Shown here: positions 17,063 to 24,492 of the stretch, one piece after another
Layout: the number at the start of each line of letters is the position of its first letter
How positions within the stretch are numbered: the stretch's first letter is position 1
Assembly (NCBI GenBank): GCA_002841435.1
Contig: PGZS01000015.1
Coordinates: 1-45,327, forward strand
Length of the DNA: 45,327 nt
Direction: 5' to 3'
Origin: Firmicutes bacterium HGW-Firmicutes-3
Lineage (GTDB): Bacteria; Bacillota; Clostridia; Lachnospirales; Vallitaleaceae
The notes under the pieces: model-generated
Seen by the model: the letters and a program-made list of their open reading frames with translations, nothing else
Database searches by the model: none
Told to the model about the DNA's origin: nothing
Made by a program: the position numbers and the translations under genes

Positions 17063-18247
17063 ATGTGTCCCAAAACTATTTTTCATATCGATATGAATGC
17101 CTTTTTTGCTTCCTGTGAGCAAGCTAGAGATCCGTTGCTTAAGCAGGTACCGCTTATAGTAGGCGGTGATCCTAAAACAAGACGGGGTATCGTACTTGCA
17201 GCCTCTTATGATGCAAAAGCTTATGGTGTTAAAACAACGATGTTGATTCATGAAGCAATGCGACTTTGCCCAAGCGGGAAGATTGTAGCTGCCTCCCACG
17301 ATCTTTATGTGGAGATGTCCAATAAAGTTATGGCTATTTTTGATAACTATACACCTTTGAAACAGCAAGTTTCTATTGATGAAGCTTTTTTGGACATGAC
17401 TGGATCGGAGCACCTTTTTGGGGAACCGAAAGTGGCAGCAAAAAGAATTCAAGAGGATATTCTAAATCAGCTGGATTTACCATGTTCCGTAGGGATTGCC
17501 AATAATAAACTACTTGCTAAAATGGCATCAGAGTATAAGAAACCTATGGGTATCACCACACTTTTTGAAGAGGATTTTGGAGAGAAAATATGGCCGCTTG
17601 AGGTTAGAGATCTATATGGAATAGGAAGAAAAACAGTACCCAAGTTAAAAGCAATGGGCATTAGAACCATAGGAGACTTAGCAAATACTAAAGCGAATAT
17701 TTTGGTGGATGTCTTTGGATATAAGACAGGCATGTATATGCATGAAAGCGCCAATGGTATAGGCACGGATGTGGTAGATGGATCCATGGAATCGCCAAAA
17801 AGCATCGGAAATGAGATGACCTACTCAAAAGATATTAGAGAAATAGGTTTGATTCGTGAAGAAATCCTATTGTTGGCAGATCGAGTGGGGTATCGGCTTA
17901 GGAGAAAAATGCTAAGTGGTAGGACAGTAACGGTAAAAATAAAATACAATGACTTTTCAGTGATGACAAGGTCAAAAACCATAGAAGCACCAACCCACCA
18001 TACTGAAATCATATATGAAACAGCAATGGCACTCATCCATCAGGCATGGACGAAAAAGCCTTTACGTTTACTAGGTGTGACCGTTAGTGGCTTTGATGCA
18101 TCAGACTATCGTCAGGTATCGCTTTTTGATATGGAGATGACAACTGAAAAAGCAGAAGTCGATCATATGCTTGATGAAATACGTAATAAGTATGGATATA
18201 ATAGCATTAAACGTGCTACATTGTTAGAGAAAAAATCACCAAAATGA
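17063..18247 (+). CDS. dinB: DNA polymerase IV (Y-family translesion polymerase)
   Basis: A 394-residue error-prone polymerase that copies past damaged bases. The catalytic carboxylates are in HIDMNAFFAS (D10) and SIDEAFLDMT (D106, E107). The steric-gate region MNAFFASCEQ, the thumb helix-hairpin-helix LYGIGRKTVPKLKAMGI and the little-finger domain follow. Near the C-terminus QVSLFD is a probable sliding-clamp binding motif. AGGTGA stands five bases before the ATG. No recognisable LexA box of the form CGAAC-N4-GTTCG lies upstream, so SOS control is not evident. The gene is monocistronic. Confidence 0.95.
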   Translation: MCPKTIFHIDMNAFFASCEQARDPLLKQVPLIVGGDPKTRRGIVLAASYDAKAYGVKTTMLIHEAMRLCPSGKIVAASHDLYVEMSNKVMAIFDNYTPLKQQVSIDEAFLDMTGSEHLFGEPKVAAKRIQEDILNQLDLPCSVGIANNKLLAKMASEYKKPMGITTLFEEDFGEKIWPLEVRDLYGIGRKTVPKLKAMGIRTIGDLANTKANILVDVFGYKTGMYMHESANGIGTDVVDGSMESPKSIGNEMTYSKDIREIGLIREEILLLADRVGYRLRRKMLSGRTVTVKIKYNDFSVMTRSKTIEAPTHHTEIIYETAMALIHQAWTKKPLRLLGVTVSGFDASDYRQVSLFDMEMTTEKAEVDHMLDEIRNKYGYNSIKRATLLEKKSPK

Positions 18248-18274
18248 TGCTGGAATTGGACTTAGGATTGATGG

Positions 18275-18303
18275 TTGTTTTTAAACATACCAAGTGCTAT
18301 AAT
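18275..18303 (+). promoter_or_regulatory. Promoter of the small membrane protein gene
   Basis: TTGTTT, a 17-base spacer and TATAAT with an extended -10 TGC. The expected start site near 18310 favours translation from ATG 18361 and not the ATG at 18316. Confidence 0.7.
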
Positions 18304-18360
18304 TAAATTTATTATATGAGCCATGAAGCGATTCTTTTGGAAAAGATGGGAGTGGAAAGC

Positions 18361-18522
18361 ATGTTGGATTTTAATGAAAAAGTATACCATCGATTAAGTA
18401 GAGCCGGTGCTGCCAATATTATTGTAGGTATACTCATGATCGTTGCCGGAATTACCTTAGGAACAGTAACCATTGTTTATGGTGGTAAGGTTTTAGCAAG
18501 TAAGAAACATTTGATTGATTAA
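18361..18522 (+). CDS. Small single- or two-span membrane protein, unrecognised
   Basis: A 53-residue peptide of unknown role. A charged N-terminus (MLDFNEKVYHRLSRAGAAN) leads into a hydrophobic stretch from about residue 20 to 44 that is rich in glycine. This stretch could form one long or two short membrane helices, and is followed by a basic tail (ASKKHLID). An upstream ATG at 18316 would give 68 residues. The ATG at 18361 is chosen because GGGAG (18348-18352) precedes it by eight bases, and the promoter leaves almost no leader for the longer form. It has its own promoter and terminator, so it is a genuine separate transcription unit. Confidence 0.72.
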   Translation: MLDFNEKVYHRLSRAGAANIIVGILMIVAGITLGTVTIVYGGKVLASKKHLID

Positions 18523-18540
18523 TATAAAGTGGTATAGTAG

Positions 18541-18569
18541 AAAAAATAGATGCGAGTCTATTTTTTTTT
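18541..18569 (+). terminator. Intrinsic terminator after the 53-residue gene
   Basis: The 7-bp stem AATAGAT / GTCTATT with loop GCGA is followed by nine T. Confidence 0.85.
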
Positions 18570-18575
18570 CTTTTC

Positions 18576-18604
18576 TTGCTATTTCATATACCGAATGGTA
18601 TAAT
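18576..18604 (+). promoter_or_regulatory. Promoter of the TetR-family gene
   Basis: TTGCTA, a 17-base spacer and TATAAT. The -10 box overlaps the inverted repeat at 18587-18602, which fits autorepression. Confidence 0.72.
18587..18602. promoter_or_regulatory. TetR operator 1 (TATACC-N4-GGTATA)
   Basis: A perfect 6-4-6 inverted repeat overlaps the -10 box of the regulator's own promoter. The core TACC-N4-GGTA recurs at 19266-19277 in front of the glucosidase gene. Confidence 0.72.
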
Positions 18605-18638
18605 AACTTGGTAATCGATTATGCACAAAGGAGAAAAA

Positions 18639-19211
18639 ATGACAGTAAAAAATGAAATCATTGCAAAAGCGGTAGAGCTTTTTGCAAAAGAAGGTTATGA
18701 GAATACCGGTGTTAGCCGAATTGTAACTGAAGTAGGTGTAACAAAACCATCCTTGTATCACCATTTCGGAAGTAAAGAAGGTCTTCTTTCAAGTGTTTTA
18801 GAGGTATATGGTAATCAGTTTATCGATATTTTTAAAGAGGAGCTTCATTATTCAGGTGACCTTAGTTTTGCCATAGATTGTTTCGTCATCGCATACATTC
18901 GGTTTGTAAAAAGATACCCTATGTTCTTTAGGCTCTATAAACAACTTTATCAAAGCCCTGTTGAAAGCGATTCTTATAGGATTGTAAAGCCTTTTTATAA
19001 GCAATTACTTATGCGTTTGGAGCTTTTTTTCACAGAAGTGGCCAACCATCACACGAATCTAAAGACCAAGACAACATGGATGTCCTATTCTTTATTAGGT
19101 CTGATGGACACATACATTATTCATCATATGACTTTAGGCTCATTAGAGGATCTGGAGGATGAAAAATGCAGACAGGTTGTTAAGCAATTTCTATATGGTG
19201 TTTTTGCTTAA
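18639..19211 (+). CDS. TetR-family transcriptional repressor
   Basis: A 190-residue ligand-responsive repressor. The N-terminal helix-turn-helix (about 5-50) carries the family signature ELFAKEGYENTGVSRIV followed by GVTKPSLYHHFGSKEGLL. The C-terminal all-helical part (60-190) should bind ligand and dimerise. The ligand is unknown. ATG 18639 follows AAAGGAG by five bases; the in-frame ATG at 18621 would lie upstream of that site. Two matching inverted repeats, one over its own -10 box and one just before the downstream GH13 gene, suggest that it represses itself and that gene. Confidence 0.92.
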   Translation: MTVKNEIIAKAVELFAKEGYENTGVSRIVTEVGVTKPSLYHHFGSKEGLLSSVLEVYGNQFIDIFKEELHYSGDLSFAIDCFVIAYIRFVKRYPMFFRLYKQLYQSPVESDSYRIVKPFYKQLLMRLELFFTEVANHHTNLKTKTTWMSYSLLGLMDTYIIHHMTLGSLEDLEDEKCRQVVKQFLYGVFA

Positions 19212-19265
19212 GATTTTATTAGAAAGTAACCATTTGACACTTTATCTTAATTAATAAATCATATA

Positions 19266-19277
19266 TACCTAACGGTA
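19266..19277. promoter_or_regulatory. TetR operator 2 (TACC-N4-GGTA)
   Basis: The same core as operator 1, with spacer TAAC. It lies between a TTGACA (19234-19239) and the ribosome binding site of the GH13 gene, where a bound repressor would block initiation or early elongation. Confidence 0.6.
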
Positions 19278-19292
19278 AGTATAGGAGGCTAT

Positions 19293-20579
19293 ATGAAGTA
19301 TAAACACATTTACCACATTTTTCCACTTGGTTACACAGGTGCCAATCAAAACTTCAATGATGGCATCTGTAAAAGCACACTCAGGGATATAGAAGGACTT
19401 ATACCGAAACTGACTAAGCTGGAAGTTACAGATGTACTCCTTGGCCCCATTTTTGAATCCGAGACCCATGGCTATGACACAGTGGACTATGCTCAGATAG
19501 ACAAACGGCTGGGTACCCGTCAAGATATGATGGATTTAAGTATGGCATGTCATAAGGTAGGGATTCATATTATTTTAGATTGTGTATTTAACCATGTTTC
19601 CAGAAGTCATTTTGCATTTCTAGATCTTTTGAAAAATAAAGAACATTCTGCCTATAAAGCATGGTTCGTAGATATTGATTTTAATCGCCAATCAACTTAT
19701 GGTGATGCCTTTTCTTATGCCTGCTGGGATGGGCATGAACACTTAGTTAAGCTGAATTTGGATTATGACCCTGTAAGAACGTACCTAATTGAAACAGCCA
19801 TATCATGGAAGAGGATTTATGATATAGATGGTTTGAGGATGGATGCTGCTGATGTTATGTCTTTGGATTTTTTAAGACAACTTAGTGGGTCAATGAAGGC
19901 ACTGGATCCTGATTTCTCTATGATTGGAGAAGTGGTTCATGGAGACTATAATCTATGGTTGAATGAAGGGGGTATGGATCATGTGACCAATTACGAACTC
20001 TACAAGGGTCTTTACTCGAGCCTGAATGCCCTAAATCGTCAGTTCGGTAAGGGGGGTATCTATCCGGCAAAAGGACTTTATAATTTTGCAGATAATCACG
20101 ATGTGAACAGGGTGGCGGATATATTAATGAATAAGGGACATCTATATCCTTTGTACATTATGTTGTATACAATACCGGGCTTTTCGAGTATTTATTATGG
20201 TAGTGAGTATGGCATAATGGGCAAAAAAAACCAGATATCAGACGACAATCTTCGTCCAACCTGGGCGTATATAATGGATAAAAAAGATGAGGATGTGAAC
20301 CAAGTTATTGAAAGGCTTTCTATACTAAGGCATCAAAACAAAGCATTACATCAAGGCAGTTATGAGGAATTTCATCTTTCCCATGAAACCATTGGCTATA
20401 AAAGAGTTTGTGATAGTGATACGTTATATATCATAATCAATGCTAAAACGGAAAAAATATGGATTGAGGAAGATGTATTAGTAGGCACTTATTGGGATGA
20501 GCTGAATCACGAGATGGTTGAGTGTCATGGTGGTGTTTGGGTTAATGGGTTGTGGGGTAGAATATTAAGGAGAAAATAA
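19293..20579 (+). CDS. GH13 alpha-glucosidase / alpha-amylase family enzyme, cytoplasmic
   Basis: A 428-residue glycoside hydrolase of family 13. The four conserved regions are all seen: DCVFNH (96-101), GLRMDAAD with nucleophile D184, IGEVVHGD with acid/base E213, and NFADNHD with D270. No signal peptide is present, so it works inside the cell, probably on imported maltodextrins or related alpha-glucosides. It lacks the N-terminal domain of neopullulanases and is short for the family. AGGAGG stands five bases before the ATG. It lies downstream of the TetR gene with a repeat of that regulator's operator in between. No sugar transporter is adjacent, so the substrate is undetermined. Confidence 0.9.
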   Translation: MKYKHIYHIFPLGYTGANQNFNDGICKSTLRDIEGLIPKLTKLEVTDVLLGPIFESETHGYDTVDYAQIDKRLGTRQDMMDLSMACHKVGIHIILDCVFNHVSRSHFAFLDLLKNKEHSAYKAWFVDIDFNRQSTYGDAFSYACWDGHEHLVKLNLDYDPVRTYLIETAISWKRIYDIDGLRMDAADVMSLDFLRQLSGSMKALDPDFSMIGEVVHGDYNLWLNEGGMDHVTNYELYKGLYSSLNALNRQFGKGGIYPAKGLYNFADNHDVNRVADILMNKGHLYPLYIMLYTIPGFSSIYYGSEYGIMGKKNQISDDNLRPTWAYIMDKKDEDVNQVIERLSILRHQNKALHQGSYEEFHLSHETIGYKRVCDSDTLYIIINAKTEKIWIEEDVLVGTYWDELNHEMVECHGGVWVNGLWGRILRRK

Positions 20580-20589
20580 TGGCTTTTTC

Positions 20590-20618
20590 TTGCATGAAAG
20601 ATGGCCATAACCTATAAT
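20590..20618 (+). promoter_or_regulatory. Promoter of the paired small membrane protein genes
   Basis: TTGCAT, a 17-base spacer and TATAAT, 45 bases before the first of the two genes. Confidence 0.7.
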
Positions 20619-20662
20619 AAGGTTGATGTCTATTTTGATTGGGTTGAAAAAGAGGATGTATT

Positions 20663-20902
20663 ATGAAAATTAATAAAGATACAGAAATATACGGACAAAC
20701 AGCAACGCTCATTGGTTCTATTGGATTAATGTCTTGGTTGGTTCCTTTATTTGGATTCTTGGTGAATACAGTTGCTATTGCCTTAGGTGTTTATGCAGTA
20801 GAAGAAGACCGAGACGGGCTTGCATGGGTAGGCATTATTTTTGGTGGTATGGGCTTGATTTTGACCATTCTAAGAAGTGGGTTGGTCTATTACTATGGAT
20901 AA
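20663..20902 (+). CDS. Small two-span membrane protein (DUF4190-like)
   Basis: A 79-residue protein with two hydrophobic helices (about 12-43 and 54-75) joined by an acidic loop, VEEDRDGLAW. This helix-loop-helix with a conserved central acidic or glycine-rich turn resembles the DUF4190 group, whose function is unknown. The ribosome site is a weak GAGG before the ATG. Its last eight bases overlap the start of the next gene, so the two are translationally coupled and may act together. Confidence 0.72.
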   Translation: MKINKDTEIYGQTATLIGSIGLMSWLVPLFGFLVNTVAIALGVYAVEEDRDGLAWVGIIFGGMGLILTILRSGLVYYYG

Positions 20903-21209
20903 AAAGACATCTTTTAGAGTGAACAACAGGACGGAAACAATCTACGGTATTCTATCTATTGCTCTGGGTGGCATTTCCTTGGCGATTTTTTTGTGGGCGG
21001 TTTATCAATCCGCTTTTAACCAAGTGGGCAGTGAAATACCCATAGGATTGGCAGAACTTGTGGCGATGATATTATGTTTTGCAGGATTGGTTCTAGGATT
21101 TATTGGTGAGACAAGAGAAGATAAGCTTAAGATGACGGCACATTTTGGTATTGCCCTTAATCTTATCATAGGTATTTTTCATGTACTAGTTTTATGGCAT
21201 GCATTTTAG
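20895..21209 (+). CDS. Small three-span membrane protein (DUF6142-like)
   Basis: A 104-residue membrane protein with hydrophobic segments at about 18-38, 52-70 and 82-102. The basic start MDKKTSFRVNNRTETIYGILSI and the glycine-containing third helix LGFIGETREDK resemble the DUF6142 group of Clostridia; this is a recollection of the pattern and not a computed match. ATG 20895 overlaps the end of the preceding gene by eight bases. A GTG at 20877 is possible but deeper in that gene. A strong terminator follows. The function is unknown, and the pairing with another small membrane protein is its most telling feature. Confidence 0.68.
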   Translation: MDKKTSFRVNNRTETIYGILSIALGGISLAIFLWAVYQSAFNQVGSEIPIGLAELVAMILCFAGLVLGFIGETREDKLKMTAHFGIALNLIIGIFHVLVLWHAF

Positions 21210-21244
21210 AACTATGCTCTAGAAAAAATTACTATTTATATTGA

Positions 21245-21280
21245 AAAAAACAGCCATTGGGATGATTGGCTGTTTTTTTT
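21245..21280 (+). terminator. Intrinsic terminator
   Basis: A 12-bp stem AAAAAACAGCCA / TGGCTGTTTTTT is followed by further T. It separates the small membrane protein pair from the phosphotransferase locus. Confidence 0.92.
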
Positions 21281-21417
21281 GTTGTACTTTTGGGACAAAA
21301 GTAATTTCTATCATAAAAGTCCAAGGTTTTCAAGTGTGAAGAAGTCACTTCCAATCAAGTGAAATTATGTTCAAAATAATATAAAATATGCAATTTTGGT
21401 TGATAATGGTGTATGAT

Positions 21418-21436
21418 AAGTTAAGGTGCCAAAACA
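21418..21436 (-). promoter_or_regulatory. Recurrent 19-nt motif, copy F (inverted)
   Basis: On the minus strand it reads TGTTTTGGCACCTTAACTT, matching 15 of 19 positions of the consensus AGTTTTGACACMTTAACYA. It is divergently oriented to copy A, 27 bases away. Confidence 0.5.
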
Positions 21437-21463
21437 ATAAAATAGAAGAAATTAAAGAAGCTT

Positions 21464-21482
21464 AGTTTTGACATTTTAACTA
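21464..21482 (+). promoter_or_regulatory. Recurrent 19-nt motif, copy A
   Basis: AGTTTTGACATTTTAACTA, 32 bases before the start of the propeller-like gene. It contains TTGACA but has no matching -10 box 16-18 bases downstream. Confidence 0.6.
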
Positions 21483-21514
21483 TGGCGAAAGCATACAAAT
21501 CTAGGAGGTCATTT

Positions 21515-22561
21515 ATGAAAATAACAAAAAAAATATTAGGTCAATTGGAGCGCGTGTACGCAACAAAAATCATGGAAGTCAACGGGCGATTGAACTATAT
21601 TGTAGCATCAGAAGGCGTGAATCAATGTATTGCCTATGACGCAGAAACCTTAACTGCAACCGTTATATGGGATGAACCAGGTGGTACAATGAATATCGTT
21701 CCGGTGCCAGGAAGAAAAAATGAGTTCTATGCGACCCAAAAATTCGCCCCTACATTTAATGCACAGGAAAGTCGTATTGTTCATGGAAAAGTAAATGATG
21801 ACAACAGTTGGACAGTGACACCGGTTATGACCATACCTTATCTCCATCGATTTGATCTGTGCCTTATTGAAGATGCGTTATTTTTGATTGGCGGTATTTT
21901 ATGCAAGAGCAAAGCATTTCTTGAGGATTGGTCGGATCCAGGGTGCATTATTATGGGTAAGCTTGAAAAAGACATTACTCAACCTTTTGAGTTGACAACC
22001 ATCTATGATGGTATTACGAAAAATCATGGTTTTTATGCCGGTGAATGGAACAAGCGAAAAGCATATTTGATTACGGGTGTAGAAGGGGTATTTGCAGCCT
22101 ATGTACCAACACATAAAAATATGCCATGGGAAGTGGAAAGAATATTTGACTTTGAAGTGAGCGATTGTGCAATGTGTGATATAGATGGTGATGGTCATTT
22201 AGAACTGGCTACTATAGAAAAGTTTCATGGTGAATATGGAAAAATTTATAAAGAAATCAATGGAAAATGGGAGATGATCCATAGCCATAACTATGAATTC
22301 GGTCATGTCGTATGGGGTGGCAGGATTCAAGATGAACCGGCATTTATCATTGGAGGGCGCAAAGGTGATATGGAACTCGTCTTGTTTACCATGGATGATA
22401 AAGGTCAAATTCAGGAAACACTTATTGACCATACAGGTGGTCCAAGTAACATTGACGTAATCAATTTAAATGGTAAAGATGTAATTCTTGCAGCCAACAG
22501 ACAGATTGGTGAAGCGGCAATTTATGAAATAACAAAAGATGGTGAAAGTTCAACTATATAG
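21515..22561 (+). CDS. Cytoplasmic beta-propeller-like protein of unknown function
   Basis: I do not recognise a named family for this 348-residue protein. It has no signal peptide or membrane helix. Alternating short strands and repeated Gly-Gly or Ala-rich turns (for example 125-130, 266-283 and 307-312) suggest a beta-propeller. CDIDGDGHLELATIEKF (221-237) is an FG-GAP/VCBS-type calcium-binding loop. Several His, Asp and Glu residues sit near turns, as in lactonase or epimerase propellers, but no catalytic set can be named. ATG 21515 follows GGAGG by six bases; an upstream ATG at 21482 lacks a site. It leads the phosphotransferase locus and is flanked by copies of the recurrent motif, so it probably acts on the sugar handled there. 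Confidence 0.82.
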   Translation: MKITKKILGQLERVYATKIMEVNGRLNYIVASEGVNQCIAYDAETLTATVIWDEPGGTMNIVPVPGRKNEFYATQKFAPTFNAQESRIVHGKVNDDNSWTVTPVMTIPYLHRFDLCLIEDALFLIGGILCKSKAFLEDWSDPGCIIMGKLEKDITQPFELTTIYDGITKNHGFYAGEWNKRKAYLITGVEGVFAAYVPTHKNMPWEVERIFDFEVSDCAMCDIDGDGHLELATIEKFHGEYGKIYKEINGKWEMIHSHNYEFGHVVWGGRIQDEPAFIIGGRKGDMELVLFTMDDKGQIQETLIDHTGGPSNIDVINLNGKDVILAANRQIGEAAIYEITKDGESSTI

Positions 22562-22578
22562 TTTTGACACCTTAACCA
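22560..22578 (+). promoter_or_regulatory. Recurrent 19-nt motif, copy B
   Basis: AGTTTTGACACCTTAACCA, the best match to the consensus. It begins two bases before the end of the propeller-like gene's stop codon. An inverted TTAACCATAG partner lies at 22686-22695. Confidence 0.6.
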
Positions 22579-22649
22579 TAGATTAAACGCTTTTATTAAA
22601 AAGAGAAATCTATAGTGAGAAATGGTTAGAAAATCAGTACAAATACAAT

Positions 22650-22717
22650 CTTTTTGTCTATAATTATGAGAATTGATATCAAATACCTATGGTTAAAGGG
22701 TATAATAGACAAAAAAG
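22650..22717. repeat. Inverted repeat around two -10 boxes
   Basis: CTTTTTGTCTAT at 22650-22661 is repeated in reverse as ATAGACAAAAAAG at 22705-22717. The arms enclose the palindrome TTGATATCAA (22673-22682) and CTATGGTTAA. Confidence 0.55.
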
Positions 22718-22883
22718 TGATGCACATGTGTTCAAAAACAGTAAAATTGTAGACAGATGTGCCGGAGGTTGATATACTGATGCAAGAACGAGACGTCTTG
22801 TGATAAACAATTACATACTTGGCTAAAGTGATAAACGATAGGTTGAATTTTCTTATACATCTGTATATGAATTTGAGCAACTT

Positions 22884-22902
22884 AGTTTTAACACATAAAC
22901 CA
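22884..22902 (+). promoter_or_regulatory. Recurrent 19-nt motif, copy C
   Basis: AGTTTTAACACATAAACCA, ending 20 bases before the IIC start codon. This is too close to the ribosome binding site for its TTAACA to serve as a -35 box. Confidence 0.58.
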
Positions 22903-22922
22903 TATTTCGAAAGGGGTAAATT

Positions 22923-24344
22923 ATGGATTTACTACTAAATGCTTTTTTAGGCTTTGTTAACAAATTTCTGGGACAGGCACCTTTGCTTTTGGGAACCGTT
23001 GTATTCATTGGGTATTTATTGCTAGGTAGGAAAAGTTATGAGGCACTTGCAGGATTCATTAAAACATTTGTTGGTTTTAAAATCCTTCAAGTCGGAACCG
23101 GTGGTTTGGTAGCAACCTTTAAACCAATCATTGAGAGCCTTACTGCAAAATATGGCATTCAAGCATTGGTTATTGACCCATACTTTGGACAAACCTCTGC
23201 AACAGAGTTTCTAGATACCATGGGTTCATTAGCTTTTGTAGGGTATGTCATGATGATTGCTTTTGCATTCAATATCTTGTTGGTAGCTTTTAGAAAGTTT
23301 ACGAAAATTCGTACATTATTTATTACGGGACATATTATGTATCAACAATCAGCGGTTCTTCTTTGGGCACTATACTGGGTTATTGAAGGAACGACTGGTA
23401 AGCCGGTATCCGCACCATTGGTTGTTGTAACCGGATTACTGATGGGTACGTATTGGTCAGTTATGTCTAACCTAATTATTGAGGCCACTCAAGAAGTAAC
23501 CGACGGTGCCGGTTTTACGATTGGTCACCAACAAATGTTTGGGGCTTGGGTTGCCTATAAGCTTGGTGGTTTGCTTGGTGATAAAGAACATGATGTCAAT
23601 CATGTTGAGACACCTGGATTCCTGTCCATCCTTAATGACAATGTCGTAGCTAACTCTCTTATAATGACGCTCTTTGTTGGTGTTATCATGGTCATCTTGG
23701 GAGAAGAGACCTTTACCTATAATAGAGCCAACTATTTCTTTGCAACCTATATCTGGGAAACTTGTGCATTCTTTGCTGTATATATCACAATCCTATTGAC
23801 AGGCGTTAGAATGTTCGTAGCAGAGTTAACAGCATCATTCCAAGGTATCTCTGATAAGTTATTAAAAGGTGCTGTTCCTGCAGTAGACTGTGCGGTTACA
23901 TTCGGTTTTTCACCACAAGCACCTACATTTGGTTTCATTTTCGGCTTTTTTGGCCAGTTGGTAGCTATTTTCACCCTTATTGCAATACAGTCACCTGTGC
24001 TTATTATTGCAGGTTTCATCTGTCTCTTCTTTGACAATGGTACACTGGCTGTATTTGCTAATAAGGCCGGCGGAAGACGAGCAGCAGCGATTATACCTTT
24101 TATCGCAGGTTTGATTCAAGTTTTTGGATCAGCACTTGTACTAACTTTCTTAGTTGGTCCGCCTGAGGTTATCGGTTGGATGGGTATGTTTGACTGGGCA
24201 ACACTCTTTGCCGGTACAACAATATTGTCAAAATACCTTGGTATTCTTGTTCCGATTGTTTTGATTCCTTTATTGCTCATCATTCCCCAATTACAATATA
24301 AGCGACATGCTGAAACTTATTTCACAACAATGAGAGATCAGTAA
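22923..24344 (+). CDS. PTS system IIC component, ascorbate (UlaA/SgaT) family
   Basis: A 473-residue permease that moves a sugar across the membrane while IIB phosphorylates it. About ten or eleven hydrophobic segments are visible. Family motifs include GFKILQVGTGGLV (about 51-63), the SMSNLIIEAT-like loop, GHQQMFGAWVAYKLGG, and the C-terminal VDCAVTFGFSPQAPTFGFIFGF. The length is close to E. coli UlaA. Ascorbate is the best-known substrate of this family, but the locus lacks the ascorbate decarboxylase, so the true substrate may differ. AAGGGG stands seven bases before the ATG. A 15-bp hairpin and a separate promoter stand between it and the IIA gene. Confidence 0.92.
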   Translation: MDLLLNAFLGFVNKFLGQAPLLLGTVVFIGYLLLGRKSYEALAGFIKTFVGFKILQVGTGGLVATFKPIIESLTAKYGIQALVIDPYFGQTSATEFLDTMGSLAFVGYVMMIAFAFNILLVAFRKFTKIRTLFITGHIMYQQSAVLLWALYWVIEGTTGKPVSAPLVVVTGLLMGTYWSVMSNLIIEATQEVTDGAGFTIGHQQMFGAWVAYKLGGLLGDKEHDVNHVETPGFLSILNDNVVANSLIMTLFVGVIMVILGEETFTYNRANYFFATYIWETCAFFAVYITILLTGVRMFVAELTASFQGISDKLLKGAVPAVDCAVTFGFSPQAPTFGFIFGFFGQLVAIFTLIAIQSPVLIIAGFICLFFDNGTLAVFANKAGGRRAAAIIPFIAGLIQVFGSALVLTFLVGPPEVIGWMGMFDWATLFAGTTILSKYLGILVPIVLIPLLLIIPQLQYKRHAETYFTTMRDQ

Positions 24345-24364
24345 ACCTCCCCCTGTACCCCCCC

Positions 24365-24401
24365 ACAAAATAAGCTGCCATAAATCGGCAGCTTATTTTG
24401 T
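24365..24401 (+). terminator. Strong hairpin after IIC, probable terminator or stabiliser
   Basis: The 15-bp perfect stem ACAAAATAAGCTGCC / GGCAGCTTATTTTGT has a 7-nt loop. The T run is inside the right arm and not after it, so termination may be partial. Confidence 0.65.
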
Positions 24402-24433
24402 TAATGAACAAACGTTCAATATATTATATATTA

Positions 24434-24462
24434 TTGACAAATGTGCAGATAAAGCATAAGAT
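24434..24462 (+). promoter_or_regulatory. Promoter of the IIA gene
   Basis: A perfect TTGACA, a 17-base spacer and TAAGAT, 30 bases before the IIA start codon. It allows the genes from IIA onward to be expressed separately from IIC. Confidence 0.75.
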
Positions 24463-24492
24463 AAAAGTATAAGCTAATCAAGGAGGTAAATC

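Larger units (their letters stand above)
22582..22922. other. Regulatory region before the IIC gene
   Basis: About 340 bases with no credible gene. It holds an AAACGCTTTT core resembling a catabolite-responsive element (22582-22595, 10 of 14 positions of TGAAAACGCTTTCA). It also holds two TATAAT boxes (22659-22664, 22701-22706) without good -35 boxes, a 12-bp inverted repeat (22650-22661 with 22705-22717), and direct repeats GTGATAAAC[AG]AT at 22800-22811 and 22828-22839. Promoters with poor -35 boxes among repeats suggest activator control, perhaps by the SorC-type regulator of this locus. Confidence 0.55.

Noticed and set aside
22779-22802. Possible seven-codon leader peptide MQERDVL
   Set aside because: GGAGG is 11 bases away, there are no codons related to the pathway and no attenuator hairpin follows.
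22626-22880. 84-codon open frame on the minus strand before the IIC gene
   Set aside because: The translation is low-complexity, has no ribosome site and runs through clear regulatory repeats.
24405-24418. GAAC-N4-GTTC, similar to a Gram-positive LexA box
   Set aside because: The flanking C and G of the consensus are missing. An 8-base match of this kind is expected about once in a window of this size, and it lies before a sugar transporter component.
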